NCBI GenBank assembly: GCA_947650365.1
Contig: OX393550.1
Span: forward strand, 72,239,478-72,303,477
Direction: 5' to 3'
From: Chamaelirium japonicum
Taxonomy: Eukaryota > Streptophyta > Magnoliopsida > Liliales > Melanthiaceae
DNA length: 64,000 nt
Part shown: positions 22,480 to 33,809 of the stretch, piece by piece
Numbering within the stretch: the first letter of the stretch is position 1
Layout of the letters: the number at the start of each line of letters is the position of its first letter
Notes under the pieces: generated by a model
The model's input: the letters and a program-made list of their open reading frames with translations, nothing else
Database searches by the model: none
Told to the model about the DNA's origin: nothing
Program-made: the position numbers and the translations under genes

Positions 22480-22710
22480 GGCCGTGGTGTATGTGGCGCC
22501 GGTGGAGGTGTCCTTCCCTTTGTTGTGATCTATGTGCCACCGTCTAGTGGCGGTCTCTGTAGGTGTGCCAGTTGTGGCACTTTTGTCTGTATCCCGTCGG
22601 CGGCGGTCGTCTTTTCCCACCTACTGGTGGTTTCCTATGCAGCGCCGGCATGTGGCACCTCCCGGAGGTCCGTTTGTGACGTCCCCTCTGAAATGTACCA
22701 AAAAAAAAAA
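22480..22710 (+). mobile_element. Second poly(A)-tailed retroposon-like end
   Basis: GTC/GGC-rich sequence ending in AAATGTACC and a run of A residues, similar to the end of the 22190-22334 insert. No target duplication was found. Upstream to about 22400 may belong to the same LINE 3' region. Confidence 0.45.
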
Positions 22711-22739
22711 GTGGGCTATTAGCGCCTGATCTGTTTCCT

Positions 22740-23290
22740 CTTTTGATCTCTAGGGTTAGGGTTTCCCTTCTCCGTCTCTTGGTCTCCCCGGAGGCCAGGC
22801 GATCAGATCTGATGGCTGGTGGAGGGACAATCCTACCCCCTCTTCACTCTCCATGTAGTAAGGGGCTCCCCTGTGGCTCAATTTTTGTGTTCATCCTCTC
22901 CGGCGGCGCGAGGCTTCCTCCGGCTCGAACCAGCGTCCTCCGCAATCAGACCGCAGGTTTTCCCTGTTGGATTTCCATAAAGGTGGTGAAGCTGGGTGCT
23001 GCCGTCCATCTTCGTCGAGCTGTAGGTGGTTCCAGCTTGGTGCTGAGTTTTGGGTATTTCAATTTTTGGGTTTGTTTCGTCATAGATCTGGGTTGGTCTG
23101 CTTTGTTTTCTTCACCAGAGTCCGGCAAGGTTGTATTCGGAATACCTCTGCGTCTTACTAGGGGTGGCAATGGGCCCAAATTCAGGCCTCATTTATACTA
23201 TATCAGACCAAGCTTTCAGGTCGAGCCTATTCAAAAATACATATTTGCTAGGCCCAAGCCCGGCCCACTGCCTGCCGCGATAGTTGACTA
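22740..23290. other. Unrecognised GC-moderate stretch
   Basis: Open frames up to 182 codons exist on the plus strand but have no domain I recognise. They may be 5'-LINE or LTR leader sequence. It ends with an AGGGGTGGCAATGGGCCC motif at about 23160, a recurrent repeat terminus in this window. Confidence 0.35.
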
Positions 23291-23579
23291 ACCAAAAAAA
23301 CAAAAGAATAAAAAAAAGACTTGCTCACTTGACCCCCGAATACAAATCCAACCGAGAGGGACTTCGAAGTTCAATTTCGAGTATACAAGGACTTGCCCTC
23401 TTGGAATTAATCATGTCAACAGTCAGAAAGGCCACCACGAGGACTTCAAATTCCTCTACAAGGAGTGGTCGATGGTGAGGAATGTTGCAGAATCACCCCA
23501 GATGATTTCTCTTCTGAACTTTCAGCAACCGGTGGATCCGAGTGGCACCGACGACGAAGCATCATCATTTAGTCCATCT

Positions 23580-23918
23580 TCAGCCTCTTTCTTCCTCGAT
23601 GACGCTTGCTGAAGCGTCAGCATCAGGTTGTCTTCTGATGTTCGGATTCGTACCACCCGGAGCCTCATGAGAACTTGAGGAATAGCTGCTTTCGGCGCAC
23701 ACATAATCATCGGCATCAGCAACAGTCTGATTCTCACTAGAAGAATGGGGGTCTTCTTCAGTATCGAACAGACTCGCTGAGCCTAAAGCAGAATAGAGTT
23801 CTGGGTCCTGAAGGGACGTCGGAGTTTCTCTGCTGGCAGGCACGGCGATCTCGGTGACATCAAGGTGTTGGGAACTACCAACCGGACCGGTATGGGATAC
23901 TCGTGATGTTACGAGGTC
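23580..23918 (-). CDS. Candidate 3'-terminal coding exon, acidic/serine-rich
   Basis: On the minus strand an acceptor (CCTGATGTGCAG|GAC, preceded by a T-rich stretch) opens a 112-codon frame that ends VIEEERG-stop. The peptide is Ser/Asp/Glu-rich and contains GSASLFDTEEDPHSSS. Short LFD plus acidic motifs are typical of the long tail of FAM21/WASHC2, whose head exons lie on the same strand at 35.7-50.6 kb. It may therefore be the last exon of that gene, at the cost of very long introns. It could equally belong to another gene; no intermediate exon chain has been proved. Confidence 0.4.
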   Translation of the reverse strand, partial: DLVTSRVSHTGPVGSSQHLDVTEIAVPASRETPTSLQDPELYSALGSASLFDTEEDPHSSSENQTVADADDYVCAESSYSSSSHEAPGGTNPNIRRQPDADASASVIEEERG

Positions 23919-24083
23919 CTGCACATCAGGCAATTTCCATCAAGGCAATAAAAAATGAGGGGACAGTGAATATGGAAGTCATTGCATGATCATATAAGCC
24001 ATGCCTTGATTTTATTGATGAAGTTTGATTCAGTAGACAATAGTTCTTCACGCTTTTTGTTCTCCATACTGTACTCATTTACT

Positions 24084-24289
24084 TGTTTTGTTTTGTTTTT
24101 TTGGAATCGGCGGGTGTCCCGAAACCACCCACTTTAGGCACGGACTAATCCCTCCGGGAGTGGAGCCCGACCAACTCGGCAATTCCCACTTCGCTCCTGG
24201 GTAAATCGAGGGAAGGAGTCGTCGAACCCACGACCTCCTCACCAAAGCATCAGTTGCTTTGACAACTCCCCTATCCCGGCCTGGTGGGT
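24084..24289 (-). mobile_element. tRNA-derived SINE
   Basis: The minus strand carries an RNA polymerase III box-B-like sequence (GTGGGTTCGACGACTC) and ends in a (C)AAAACAAAACAAG tail. The flanks TCATTTACT (24075-24083) and TCATTCACT (24290-24298) are a candidate 9-bp duplication with one mismatch. Its 206 bp fits plant SINEs. Confidence 0.65.
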
Positions 24290-24299
24290 TCATTCACTA

Positions 24300-26560
24300 G
24301 TAGTAACTTAAATGACTGGCGCTTTGTACAGAATTAAACTAGGAGTTGTAGGCTGAATTTGTTATGACGATGACAAAATCACAAAACTATTAACAGAAAA
24401 AAAAAATGCAGATTACATAGAAAAAGTAGTTGGCTATGCCCCACTAATAAATTCCCGTATCCAAGCATTAAACTTTCTACTTTTTTTTTTTTTTTGAACT
24501 ACTCTCAATTCTTCTCTTATTCTACTTGAATCCATCTTTGTTTCGATCTCGAACAAAATCTTTTGATCTCCAATGGCAACTACATAAATATCTAATACAT
24601 TATACTAAGTTTGTGTCAGGCAACCATAACCATGCTTTGTGTTAATACATTTTGGCAGTAATAAATGGATATCCCACGTATATTTTTCTGCACAAATACC
24701 ACCGTTCTATCTTCTGCTATTAGATATGAAATGATTAACATGGTATGTGACTGTTAAGATCCATAGGAATCTCAGGTGAGTTTTGCTTCAAGCAAATTCA
24801 CTGGACAACTGAGTATCTACTTCCTTACTCCTGAAATTGTCACAGCTAGTAAAATGCTTGGGAGCTCTCACAATTGGATGCTATAGAAATGCAGTGGTTG
24901 CAGAATACATTTATGGAATGACTTTGGGAACTCCTAACTCATTTTGTGGAAACAATTCCGTCAGGGTAGATTTGACTTCCTGGGCATGGTTTGAGGGTTA
25001 GTCCGAACCTGAACTAGTTAGGATTTTGGCCGATTCGAACCCCAGGACCCGCATTTTGCCCCTAAACCGGGACTAATTCGAATTAGGTCCGTTTCATCAT
25101 TCTATTTGTTTGAATGACATATATGTGGTTAGTACTTATTCCGTAATTCATATAAATCATAGGACCTAAATTTGAAATGACAGATCGGGCCTGAATCAGA
25201 CCCTACTTTTTTATTTCTTTTCTTGATTTTTTAATATTTTTGGGTGAAACGGCTGAACCAACCAAACCCAAATCAGTACGCTTTTTGCCTGGTCCGAACC
25301 CAAACCCAAATTCTCAAACCTCGTTCCCATGTGACGAGTCCATATCCTATGAACCGAGATGTCTATACATAATTAGCCTATGTGGTCGTGTGTATTTCGA
25401 TAATATTATGGTGATATGTTGGGTCTGCCCTAATCATTATTGAGGGTGTACAAGATTTTGAAGAAGGAAGGCACTACCACTGTCCGAGTATAACATCAAG
25501 TTCAAGTCTAGAAATTAGATTAGACATTGAATTCTTCGTCAATTATTTTCCAATAAAATTTTGGATAAAATATTTTATTATGATAAATAATTTTATCTTG
25601 TTGTGGAACCCAAGTAGATGGGACAAGGCTTCGTGATTAGGCTATGGTTTGATAATGCATTTACTATATTGTTTTGAACCCCAAGAACCGATTTATTAGT
25701 CCAATCAGACTTGGGATACTTAACCTGGATCTTTCTCGAGGTTCAATAGGGACAAGTAGTGGAAATGATGATAATAATTGATTCATCAAAGCCAAACGAA
25801 TGGATTTACATTCTATTTTAAAACCCTATATATAGTTTCAGTACTTGCGGAGTATTCACCATGACATCGTACTCCCCGGCCACTCATGATTGGCCATTTA
25901 ATTAGGATGCGAACATTAATCACTATTACATAAATATTAGTTATATACTTATATTGATTGGATCCTAAGCATATGTTCTCAAATCTTGTCTCTATCATAA
26001 GATACTTGTGCTCCCCAAAAAATAGAAGGGTTTTACTATAATTGAATAATGAAACTTTAGGAACGTGCATTTTTTGTTTGCAGTATGGTTGGTTTTGATA
26101 TTTTAACAAAGATTTGGAGGATGGATGTGGACGAACTTTGGTGGCGATGTAGGTTTATGGGTTAGCTAAATAAGGTTAAAGTTCGAAGACGATCAGGTAA
26201 GTGGGTGTGGAGAAGAAGATTTTTCCAGATCTGGACTGCACAATCCACACTTGGAATTGGTGCAATTGGGTTCCATTCAAACCGGAAAATTGGGGCTTTT
26301 CACGATGAAAGCTCTACGGTTTGTCAAGGTATATTTAGGATCAAATTTAGAAATATTGGTTAGGGTTCGATGGGGTTTCGAACGGTTTTTAATTATGTGG
26401 ATCTAGGATTGGGGGTGAAGGGATTGATGAGGCTTTGTGGTTTCGATGGCTAATGGGTTGCTTTCAGTTTTGCAGGGAAAACGATGCGTAGAAAACAAGA
26501 TGAGAGAGATGAAAAAGAAAGAGAATATGACAGGAATAGATGGAGATAATAAGGAGATGC
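24300..26560. other. AT-rich intergenic or intronic sequence
   Basis: No exon, element boundary or tandem array could be supported. GTCCGAACC/GGACCC-type debris near 24990-25080 and 25250-25320 resembles other old repeats here. If the 23.6-kb exon belongs to the FAM21-like gene, this is intron. Confidence 0.4.
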
Positions 26561-27232
26561 TTCTCAGGTAGTGTTATTAAAGGCACGCCTAGTCTCAGGC
26601 TCAACTACGCTTACCCCCTGCGCCTCAAAAAGCACAAGGCCAGGCTCTGTTAGAAAGGCGCGCACCTAGGTCTAAGGCGCACACGTAGGCTCTAGGCGAA
26701 AAAAAGGGCGCGCCTAGTTGAACCATGTGCAATTATGTGCTTACAATTGATATTTTTGGCAATATGATTAAGTTATCAAGTAGATTTGATTCCTGATTAT
26801 AGTAGTCTAAATATTGGCACATTGATTGAATATTATTTACATTCAAAATTATTTGTTATAGTTCTTAGGTATGACCATATGAGCAATTATGGGTTGGATT
26901 TGATGACTTTGATATTATTTCAACTATTACAAGATTCAATGAGTTTTCTTTTCTTTCTCGATTTGCACATTTCATAATGATTTAGAAGCATGTACACAAG
27001 CACACGGATGAAATAACACATTCAATAATTCACTATTTATTTTTTGTTTGCTATAATATCACATTTAATATCTTATACTGGTTATTGAATTTGAATTATA
27101 CATATTTGAAGATTTAATATATTTTAAATGGCTTATTTAGAGCCGTAATTCAATCCTACAAGGCTACAACATTTGTGTTGTTGCAACAACGATCTATCCA
27201 ATTTATCTTTTGTCTTAAGATTCATTTTCTTA

Positions 27233-27302
<70 letters not shown>

Positions 27303-27400
27303 CTTATTTCAATCAGGCGCGCGCCTTGAGTTGCGCCTAAGGTCTAGGAGACCTTTGCGTCTCATGTGGGCCTTGAGCCTTTCAGAACACTGTTCTCAGG
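26561..27400. mobile_element. Non-autonomous hAT element, 824 bp, with 8-bp target duplication
   Basis: TTCTCAGG is duplicated at 26561-26568 and 27393-27400. The element, 26569-27392, has ends TAGTGTTATTAAAGGC and (right, reverse complement) CAGTGTTCTGAAAGGC. The 8-bp duplication and the CAGTGTT terminus are typical of hAT. GGCGCGCC-rich subterminal regions flank an AT-rich core that contains a (TA)n tract at 27235-27298. There is no transposase frame. Confidence 0.9.
27235..27298. repeat. (TA)n microsatellite
   Basis: About 32 TA units inside the hAT element. Unlike the tracts at 36.5-44.4 kb it carries no inserted palindrome. Confidence 0.9.
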
Positions 27401-28330
27401 GCATCTCACCCTACGGCCTCACATCATCAACCTCTCGTTGGGTATCCCTAGGTCGCTCGCGTCGGGGAAGACAAGCCATCACAACTCGCGTTAGTAAAGA
27501 GCTTCATAATTTTCTATGCCTAGGGCCTTTAGACTTGCATAATTAAACCCCTACTGGAAAGTCTCTGAGCTCTTAACCGCTATTCTCCTCATTCATGTTT
27601 GTTGAACCTGTTTTATCACTTGAGGTGTTTTCATATATAAAAATGCCTAAGAAATCTAGTGATTTTGTACACATTTATCATGGTTCTAGCAATATATGGT
27701 TTGTCAATATTAAGTGAAGACTAAGTCTATGTTTACTATAAGATAATTATTCCAAGTAGTTTTAATAGAAAACAATTCTAGCAAGTTATAATAAAAAGAA
27801 AATTCATTAAGGTAAGCTACAATTAAAGCAATATTGGATATAACTAAATAGGCTACAACTACTATTTGCATGTCCATGTGCCAATTAAGTTGTAAATGTC
27901 ATAGCTAATATCCATACAATAATCATGTCATCAACATAATATTCTTACGTAAATGAATATGCCCTATGCTTCATTGTTCATGTTGAAAAGGGCTAGACGA
28001 AATCAACGGTCACATGTGATGACGTGTCCACGTCCCACATACAAATATACAATAAAAGGTATGCATTAAACACATCATACCCTCGTGCAAATTTAATAGG
28101 CTACATAGCAACAATCTACTCTTGTAGATAACATGGTGAACATATTTACCGTGGCCGGGGTAGGTACTAAGGTACCAGGTGGTCCTAGGGTGCACCTCCG
28201 AGCGCACGATCATCACTAGAAATCTCCTACGCTAAACACACAACAAAAGAGGGATTACTAACATGGTAATGAAACGATACTAAGTCACTTGGTCGGGACG
28301 CACTGGTGTGACCGACATGGCAATGGGTTA
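27400..28330. other. Sequence without recognisable genes
   Basis: A segment at 27425-27500 (GTATCCCTAGG...CGGGGAAGACAA) resembles 29705-29755 and is probably LTR debris. The remainder is AT-rich and unremarkable. Confidence 0.4.
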
Positions 28331-28545
28331 AAGACTACTCCTAATATGTTTAATTCTTGGAATCCTATTACACTTAGGACTTGGACTCATATACTTCTGA
28401 CTTGGACTCCGAATACAATTAGGATTTGGATTCCTAATTAACTTAGGGCACCTATTTTAGGACTTGGAATCCTAATATAATTAGAAGTTGGACAACTAAT
28501 TAACTTAGGCGTTGGACTCCTAATATACTTAGAAAACATGGATTT
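28330..28545. repeat. Degenerate tandem repeat of a 20-25 bp unit
   Basis: Repeated variants of TTAGGACTTGGACTCCTAAT about eight times, with irregular spacing. Non-coding. Confidence 0.7.
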
Positions 28546-28639
28546 TGAAATGTGGAAATTGCCATTACAAAACTGCAACATAGAAAAATAATAACAAAAA
28601 ATAGCAAATAAAAGGTCAATGCCCCTGCCCCCCACAAGT

Positions 28640-29565
28640 GGTCCATCAAATATGGGTCGAACCTCCACCTCAGAATCTATGCATGCACAATTCTGCTCCT
28701 TGATATTCACTTCTGCTATGTGAAACTCACCTCGAGTTTTATGATGTTGAATCAGGAAGTGTAGTCGTCCGAGTCTTCGGCATCACTATAGGGCGTTTCT
28801 AAGTCAGCATCTGATGGTGTAGTCCAATAGTGTGTGGCACGTCACATAGCAATCTTCTCTCGATCCCGGATCCACAAAAAGTGTCTACTGGAGACGCACG
28901 AGGACATTGAGCCAGGTAGGCACAGTGATGTAAGTCGTGGGTGGACGACCTAGCACGATGAGATTGATCACCGGGACTAGTGAGTTGAAACCGACTCCCG
29001 GAATCGGTTTGGCTAGCAAAGTTTCCTCTGATGGTCTCTGCTAGGGTAGGCTCCACTAAGGGCTTTGGTGCAGGTGGCACTGCCACCGCATGTGGTGGCA
29101 CGAGTGGAACAGACTCCATTGGTGAAGGTGGCTTCAAGAAAGGCTCTGGTGCGGGGGGAGTCATCGGTGCATGTTGTACAACTGATAGACGTCCGATTGA
29201 GACTCGGATTCTGCATCGTTGAATGACCATGGCCTCTTGCTCAATCTTTCTCATCAGTTATATTACATCATCGAATCATTCTTCAATCGATCCTCTTTGA
29301 TGTAGGAACCATTGGACGAAAGGGTCGACTGGCAAAGCCAACACTCGGGCTCGATCCTTGATGTGCCCAAAACAGATAACTCAGGAGATGTTGACGGGTA
29401 GAGGTTAAGACCAAATGTATCCACCCAATCCAAGAGTTGTGCAAAGAGGACGGTCTAGTGGTAGCACATATAGGTGGAGGTAGGGTGAAGTCTGACTGCC
29501 ATGTGGAAGCTCCTCAGATCAATTGACGGATTGGAACCCGTCAAGTGCGGGCTCTGATACCAAAC
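28640..29565 (-). pseudogene. Internal region of a decayed LTR retrotransposon
   Basis: A minus-strand frame at 28799-29254 is proline-rich (for example APEPFLKPPSPMESVPLV) and begins near 'RKIEQEAM'. It precedes, on the element's strand, nothing recognisable as pol. It lies just downstream of a primer-binding site at 29551-29562, so it is most likely a gag-like leader. I cannot assign the superfamily. Confidence 0.45.
29551..29562 (-). other. Primer-binding site of a second minus-strand LTR element
   Basis: TGGTATCAGAGC on the minus strand, three bases from a TGATACAAG sequence at 29566 that would be the plus-side edge of the LTR. Confidence 0.6.
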
Positions 29566-29760
29566 TGATACAAGACGAACCGCGGGATGAATAGAATACT
29601 GTTGATGGAGGAGAATGATAGATGTGAAGGGAGAAGGGTAAGGAGAAGTTTCTTTTATAAGGTACTCTCGAGCCCTACGGTCACTTACCGTCGACAATGC
29701 ACCTGGTATCCCTAGGCATCACACTGTTGGGGAAGACAACCATCGCAGCCGTCATCAAAG
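29566..29760 (-). repeat. 5' LTR fragment of the second minus-strand element
   Basis: Begins TGATACAAGACG next to the primer-binding site. The far edge was not found; the last part (29700-29755) is similar to 27425-27500. Confidence 0.4.
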
Positions 29761-29769
29761 CAAAAACTT

Positions 29770-30590
29770 TATTTTTTTTCTCTAATTCATCTCTGCTTTA
29801 TTTATTGCTAGTAGGGGACTATAAGTAGCTTTACAAAACTTGGTTACCAAGTAACCATAATATGCACAACTAAAACTACCAAAAAGAAACAAAAGATAGG
29901 ACTTTCCAAATTTAAAAAAGATTGAATTTATCCAACTCTTACCTAATAATGCATAATAAAAGTTACCATAATTAATAAATCCAAAAATATCCTATTTTCG
30001 GATTAAAATATTAATTTTGAAATTAAATTATTATTTTACTCCGAAATTAACATTTTATTCCGAAAATACTATTTTTGTGATTTATTAATTCCGAAAATGA
30101 CTTTATTCTTCTTAATCGAGCTCTGAGATGTGTGGTGAGCGTGCCGGATGACGGGGGTGGTCCACTGATGCATCGAAACTCGCTAGCAGTCTAGATGCTC
30201 CCACATCAGCTTTGTCTGCTTTATCCCCTTTTGCAAGATATTAGTACGAGTGACTTTGATATTGTGCATGTGTGGCCAGTGGCCACTAAGCGTCTGTTTA
30301 ATTGTCACATTGTTTTTCCTAGACTTGAGTGTAGGATCCTTTCATTTTTTTATCTTGTTTTTAACCTAAGATGGTAACCCCAGTCATCGTATCATGCACC
30401 AGGTGCCACCCCACCCTCACTCAGGTCCTGAGGGCTCCCCCTAGGAAGCACCACTAAAACGACGCTCCGCCCAAATGCCCGGTTCGGCCCACTTATCATG
30501 TTGCAAAGAAGGCCAACTCGAACAACACAAACTAAGAAAGAGTGACAACAAAGTCAATATTTTGTAAGTAACCTCGTGAAAATAAAAAAC
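29770..30590. other. AT-rich sequence, nothing recognised
   Basis: Includes short imperfect palindromes of TTTCGGAATTAAAA type around 29990-30110. If the FAM21-like gene extends this far, it is intron. Confidence 0.35.
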
Positions 30591-30594
30591 TAAC

Positions 30595-30665
30595 CACATC
30601 ATGTGTTTGTTCAGTGCCCCTACTATCACTGACAGTATCATGTACAGACAAACTTTCATCATCAT
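30595..30665 (-). CDS. Candidate small acidic exon
   Basis: A minus-strand acceptor (TTTTTGCAG) and donor (GTG|GTTAGT) enclose 71 bases. In the frame that needs one base from a previous exon they encode DDESLSVHDTVSDSRGTEQT followed by HDV. The acidic content fits the FAM21 tail. The phase does not follow directly from the exon ending at 35660, so at least one exon would be missing between them. Tentative. Confidence 0.35.
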
Positions 30666-31119
30666 CTGCAAAAAGAAAGTCAGCAATCAGATCTAAGAAC
30701 TAAATTAGAAAAGAGCTTTAGTAGTAAAGCAAAGTCAACATCTACAATCACCATAGTCTAGATTTGGTTTCACAAATCATTAGGGTTGGCAAATAAAATT
30801 CAGAATTTTGTAAAAAATGCTAAGAAATTGTTAGAAATATAGAAAGATTTCAGAAAAAGAAATAGCAAAAAGAATAATAAATAACAAACACCAAAATTAG
30901 CAGTATACCTCTACACAATTACACATTAAATAAGCAGGAACATGAGTTCTTAAAAATTGAGAACAAGATGGATGATAAATATCCACAAGTCAATGGTTTA
31001 AGAAATATAAATAAAGGAAATGTACAAGTCGTGAATAATTTGTAATTAATTAGTAGGGAAGAATTCAAAGAATTACTTTTCCAATGAAAATTCTGGGAAT
31101 AATTATAGATTCTTCAATA

Positions 31120-31425
31120 TTTTTATAGGTGGTGATTTAAACGGTCATATTGGAAGAAGTAATAGGGGATATGTTAAGAGTACATGGGGGACAAGGTTTT
31201 GGGGATAGAAATGCAATTGCAAATTCTATACTAGAGTTCGTGGTCCCTATGATCTAGCGATAACAAATACTTATTTCAAAAAGAGATGTGAACATCTAAT
31301 TACTTACAATAGTTTATCAAATGCGTCACAGATGGATTATTTTCTACTAAGAAGATATTGGATCAAATACGTCAAAAAGAGTGGTGCAGCTAGTTATTCT
31401 TTTCCTTGTGACCACTCTTTAATCT
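31120..31425 (+). pseudogene. RTE-type LINE endonuclease remnant
   Basis: The plus-strand translation gives 'FIGGDLNGHIGRSNRGYVKS', then after a frameshift 'YDLAITNTYFKKRCEHLITY' and 'NASQMDYFLLRR'. These match the APE endonuclease of plant RTE LINEs: GD.N.H.G, LAI.NT.F.K...H..T and QIDY.L.RR. It is a short, frameshifted piece with no reverse transcriptase visible. Confidence 0.8.
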
Positions 31426-31429
31426 TACT

Positions 31430-32190
31430 CTTCTTTATTTCTAACTTTTGTTTCATCCAATTATAGATTCAAGGATAGTCTACCTATCGTCTCTACATTA
31501 AAGATTTCCATTTGATGAAAATGAGTGGTGAAGAACGAATCTTAATTCCAACAAAATCAGATGTGCTATAGAATGTTTGTGACAAATCCTCAAATGTCTC
31601 ATTTTGAGATTTTCAAAGAACCAATTTTTAGGTACTTAGACAGAATAGTATACTCGCTAGTCGCTACTTCAAAAATGGAGTAAGGGCATGCTTAAGGGAT
31701 CCTAAAGCGAGAGAAAACATTAGACTACATGTGCACCAGTGTAAACGGATTAATCTCTGGAAACAGTACATTATATGCCAAGTCGCCACATGCTAAAGAA
31801 TCTAGGCTGAAAGAACGCTCTACGTTATATGCTACTTGGCCACATGCTAGGTTATCCATATTCCTTAAGACTCGACAAATCAAGTACACTTTGCTCGAGA
31901 AAACTAACATCAAACTTCAATATCTCCAAAAAATCAAATTATGGATCTTATAACATTACAATATTTAGAATTAATCTCCTTGGATGTTATGTGGTTTGTG
32001 TAAAAGCCCTAGGACTGAACAGACAACTAAATTACAAATCCTGGTGATCGCTACTTACAGGTTGTTCTCAAGACCAGTCAAAAGAAATATATAAATTAAA
32101 TGTATCTTTGATGCAGTAAGTAACTTCTTCCAGCATTGTTTTAAAATACAAAGTTTAATATTGCATGGAAAAAAGGGCTACATACAGAAT
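31430..32190. other. AT-rich sequence, nothing recognised
   Basis: Short frames only. 31765-31860 contains two imperfect copies of a TATATGC(C/T)AC..(G/C)CCACATGCTA segment about 70 bases apart. Confidence 0.35.
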
Positions 32191-32191
32191 T

Positions 32192-32272
32192 TGTATGTAT
32201 TAAGAAGCGCTGCTTCAAGCATTGCCTTAAAATCTGATGCAGCAGAAACCAGGTTCTCGATCCCATCCTGTC
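32192..32272 (-). CDS. Possible short exon of unknown gene
   Basis: On the minus strand the acceptor CATTTCTTGACAG opens a frame giving GIENLVSAASDFKAMLEAAL followed by LNTYKF, before a GTATGT donor or a stop. The helical peptide is plausible coding, but the family is unrecognised. It lies on the same strand as the FAM21-like exons. Confidence 0.25.
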
Positions 32273-32508
32273 AAGAAATGGAAAAATTCAAATTGCAGAG
32301 CAAGATCGCAGCATTGAAGCTTGAGGTTGATTTTAAATAACAAAGGAATCACAATAATGAATGTGAAGGCATTAATATTAATGAGTGTCCAAATAAACTA
32401 TCATTATTAATTATCTCTAGAATATTAGAAACAATGTGAATTAAATACCCTCTCTCTCAAACAAAATTTCCCCTATTAATATATTAATATATACATATTT
32501 TTTTAAGG

Positions 32509-32509
<1 letters not shown>

Positions 32510-32540
<31 letters not shown>

Positions 32541-32541
32541 C

Positions 32542-32574
<33 letters not shown>

Positions 32575-32594
32575 CGTGTGTGTGTGTGTGTGTG
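32510..32594. repeat. Compound (TA)n(TG)n microsatellite
   Basis: TA units with CATATATA variants pass into about 20 TG units. Frames through it are repeat artefacts. Confidence 0.85.
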
Positions 32595-32859
32595 GAGCAG
32601 AAAATGACAAGGATCAAGCTTTTGCTTCCCTGAAGAAATCCTGAATCTCTGAACACGACGGTATAGCCCAGTGTTACTATAGCTTAACCACCAAGAAGGA
32701 GGTCCGAGCTCAAACACCATTGGATGCATTATTTGGTTAAGAGCTTGGCCGAACCCTTGCTCATGGCACAAAGAGGTATTAACACATGCTTGATTTTACT
32801 TATCCCAAGATGAAATAACTGTTACAAAGCTAAAAATGGGGTTAAAGTCTATGATGCGA

Positions 32860-33800
32860 AAGCTCTACGAACGATGGAAGCAATTGGATACTCAATTAAG
32901 GAAGCCCAAGGGTTGTGAAATGGAAGAGGAATGTTAGCACTCTTTGATGCCTTGTATTCTCCCGCACAAAAGAGAGCTCTCTTTGAAGATCCATAATGTG
33001 GAAAAGTCTTTAGGCAGCCGGGCCTAGGGTATGACAAGAAGGTTGAGGTACCCGAGCAAGATAGTCAGCAGTAAAGGCAATAGAGAGAGCGGGATCATTA
33101 TCTGGAAGAGTACCTTCAGTCTCATTCGATAAATTCCTCCCAACTTTGGAAACGACCAAGTCTTGTTTTCGTCACTCTTACCATTTCTATTCAAGAGCAG
33201 AGTTTGAGATTTGGATGTCATTCCTCTCCCATGGCTCAAAACCAAGCTGCTAAGGAATGAAAATGAGCATTTCCTGTGACGCTTAGATAGTACAAAGATG
33301 CATCAGATTGCGCTGCATTTCCTGTGACATTCTTACTAATTAACAAATCTTGGCTTAATTTGCACTAGCTTACCTGTATTCGACTTACCCCTCGTGGCTA
33401 GGAAGGGGCGCATCATATTCCTCTATTTATGCTTTAAATCAAGCCATTGCGATTCCAATCTCGATCAGCTCATGCCATAAATCCAGCTCCTCCTTTTTCT
33501 GGACTAGATTTAAGTCTCGGATCCACTAATACGAGCAGCACGAGCAGTGGTGCAATGAATAGTAGTTTGGAAGCCGCTATCAGGGAAAAAGTCGTAATTG
33601 CAAAATGATGAAAGATTTGCATACAACTTCGAGAGTGGACGTACTACCACCTATTGCTCTACATAGAAAATGCAAGGATAGGAATAAAGATCCAAAGGAG
33701 GAGGATTCTTCCCTATACTATGAAGAACATCTGGCATATCAGAATGGGTTCCAAGATGAACCAGAGTCAGTATTCGCCCGCAAAACCTTTATTTCTTGGA
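32860..33800. other. Unexplained moderately complex block
   Basis: Base composition is more even than in the surrounding AT-rich sequence. A 67-codon plus-strand frame (33605-33808) encodes a non-repetitive peptide ending near FQDEPESVFARKTFISW. Phrases such as CCTAGCCACGAGGGGTAAGT recall organellar spacer DNA, but I cannot confirm an organellar origin. No gene is called. Confidence 0.2.
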
Positions 33801-33809
33801 TTACATGAC

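Noticed and set aside
28799..29254. Proline-rich 151-codon frame as a host gene
   Set aside because: It sits directly after a retrotransposon primer-binding site on the same strand, so it is better explained as element sequence.
32680..32775. tRNA gene or SINE on the minus strand (GGTTCGGCC-like box B)
   Set aside because: No convincing box A, tail or target duplication, and no cloverleaf could be drawn.
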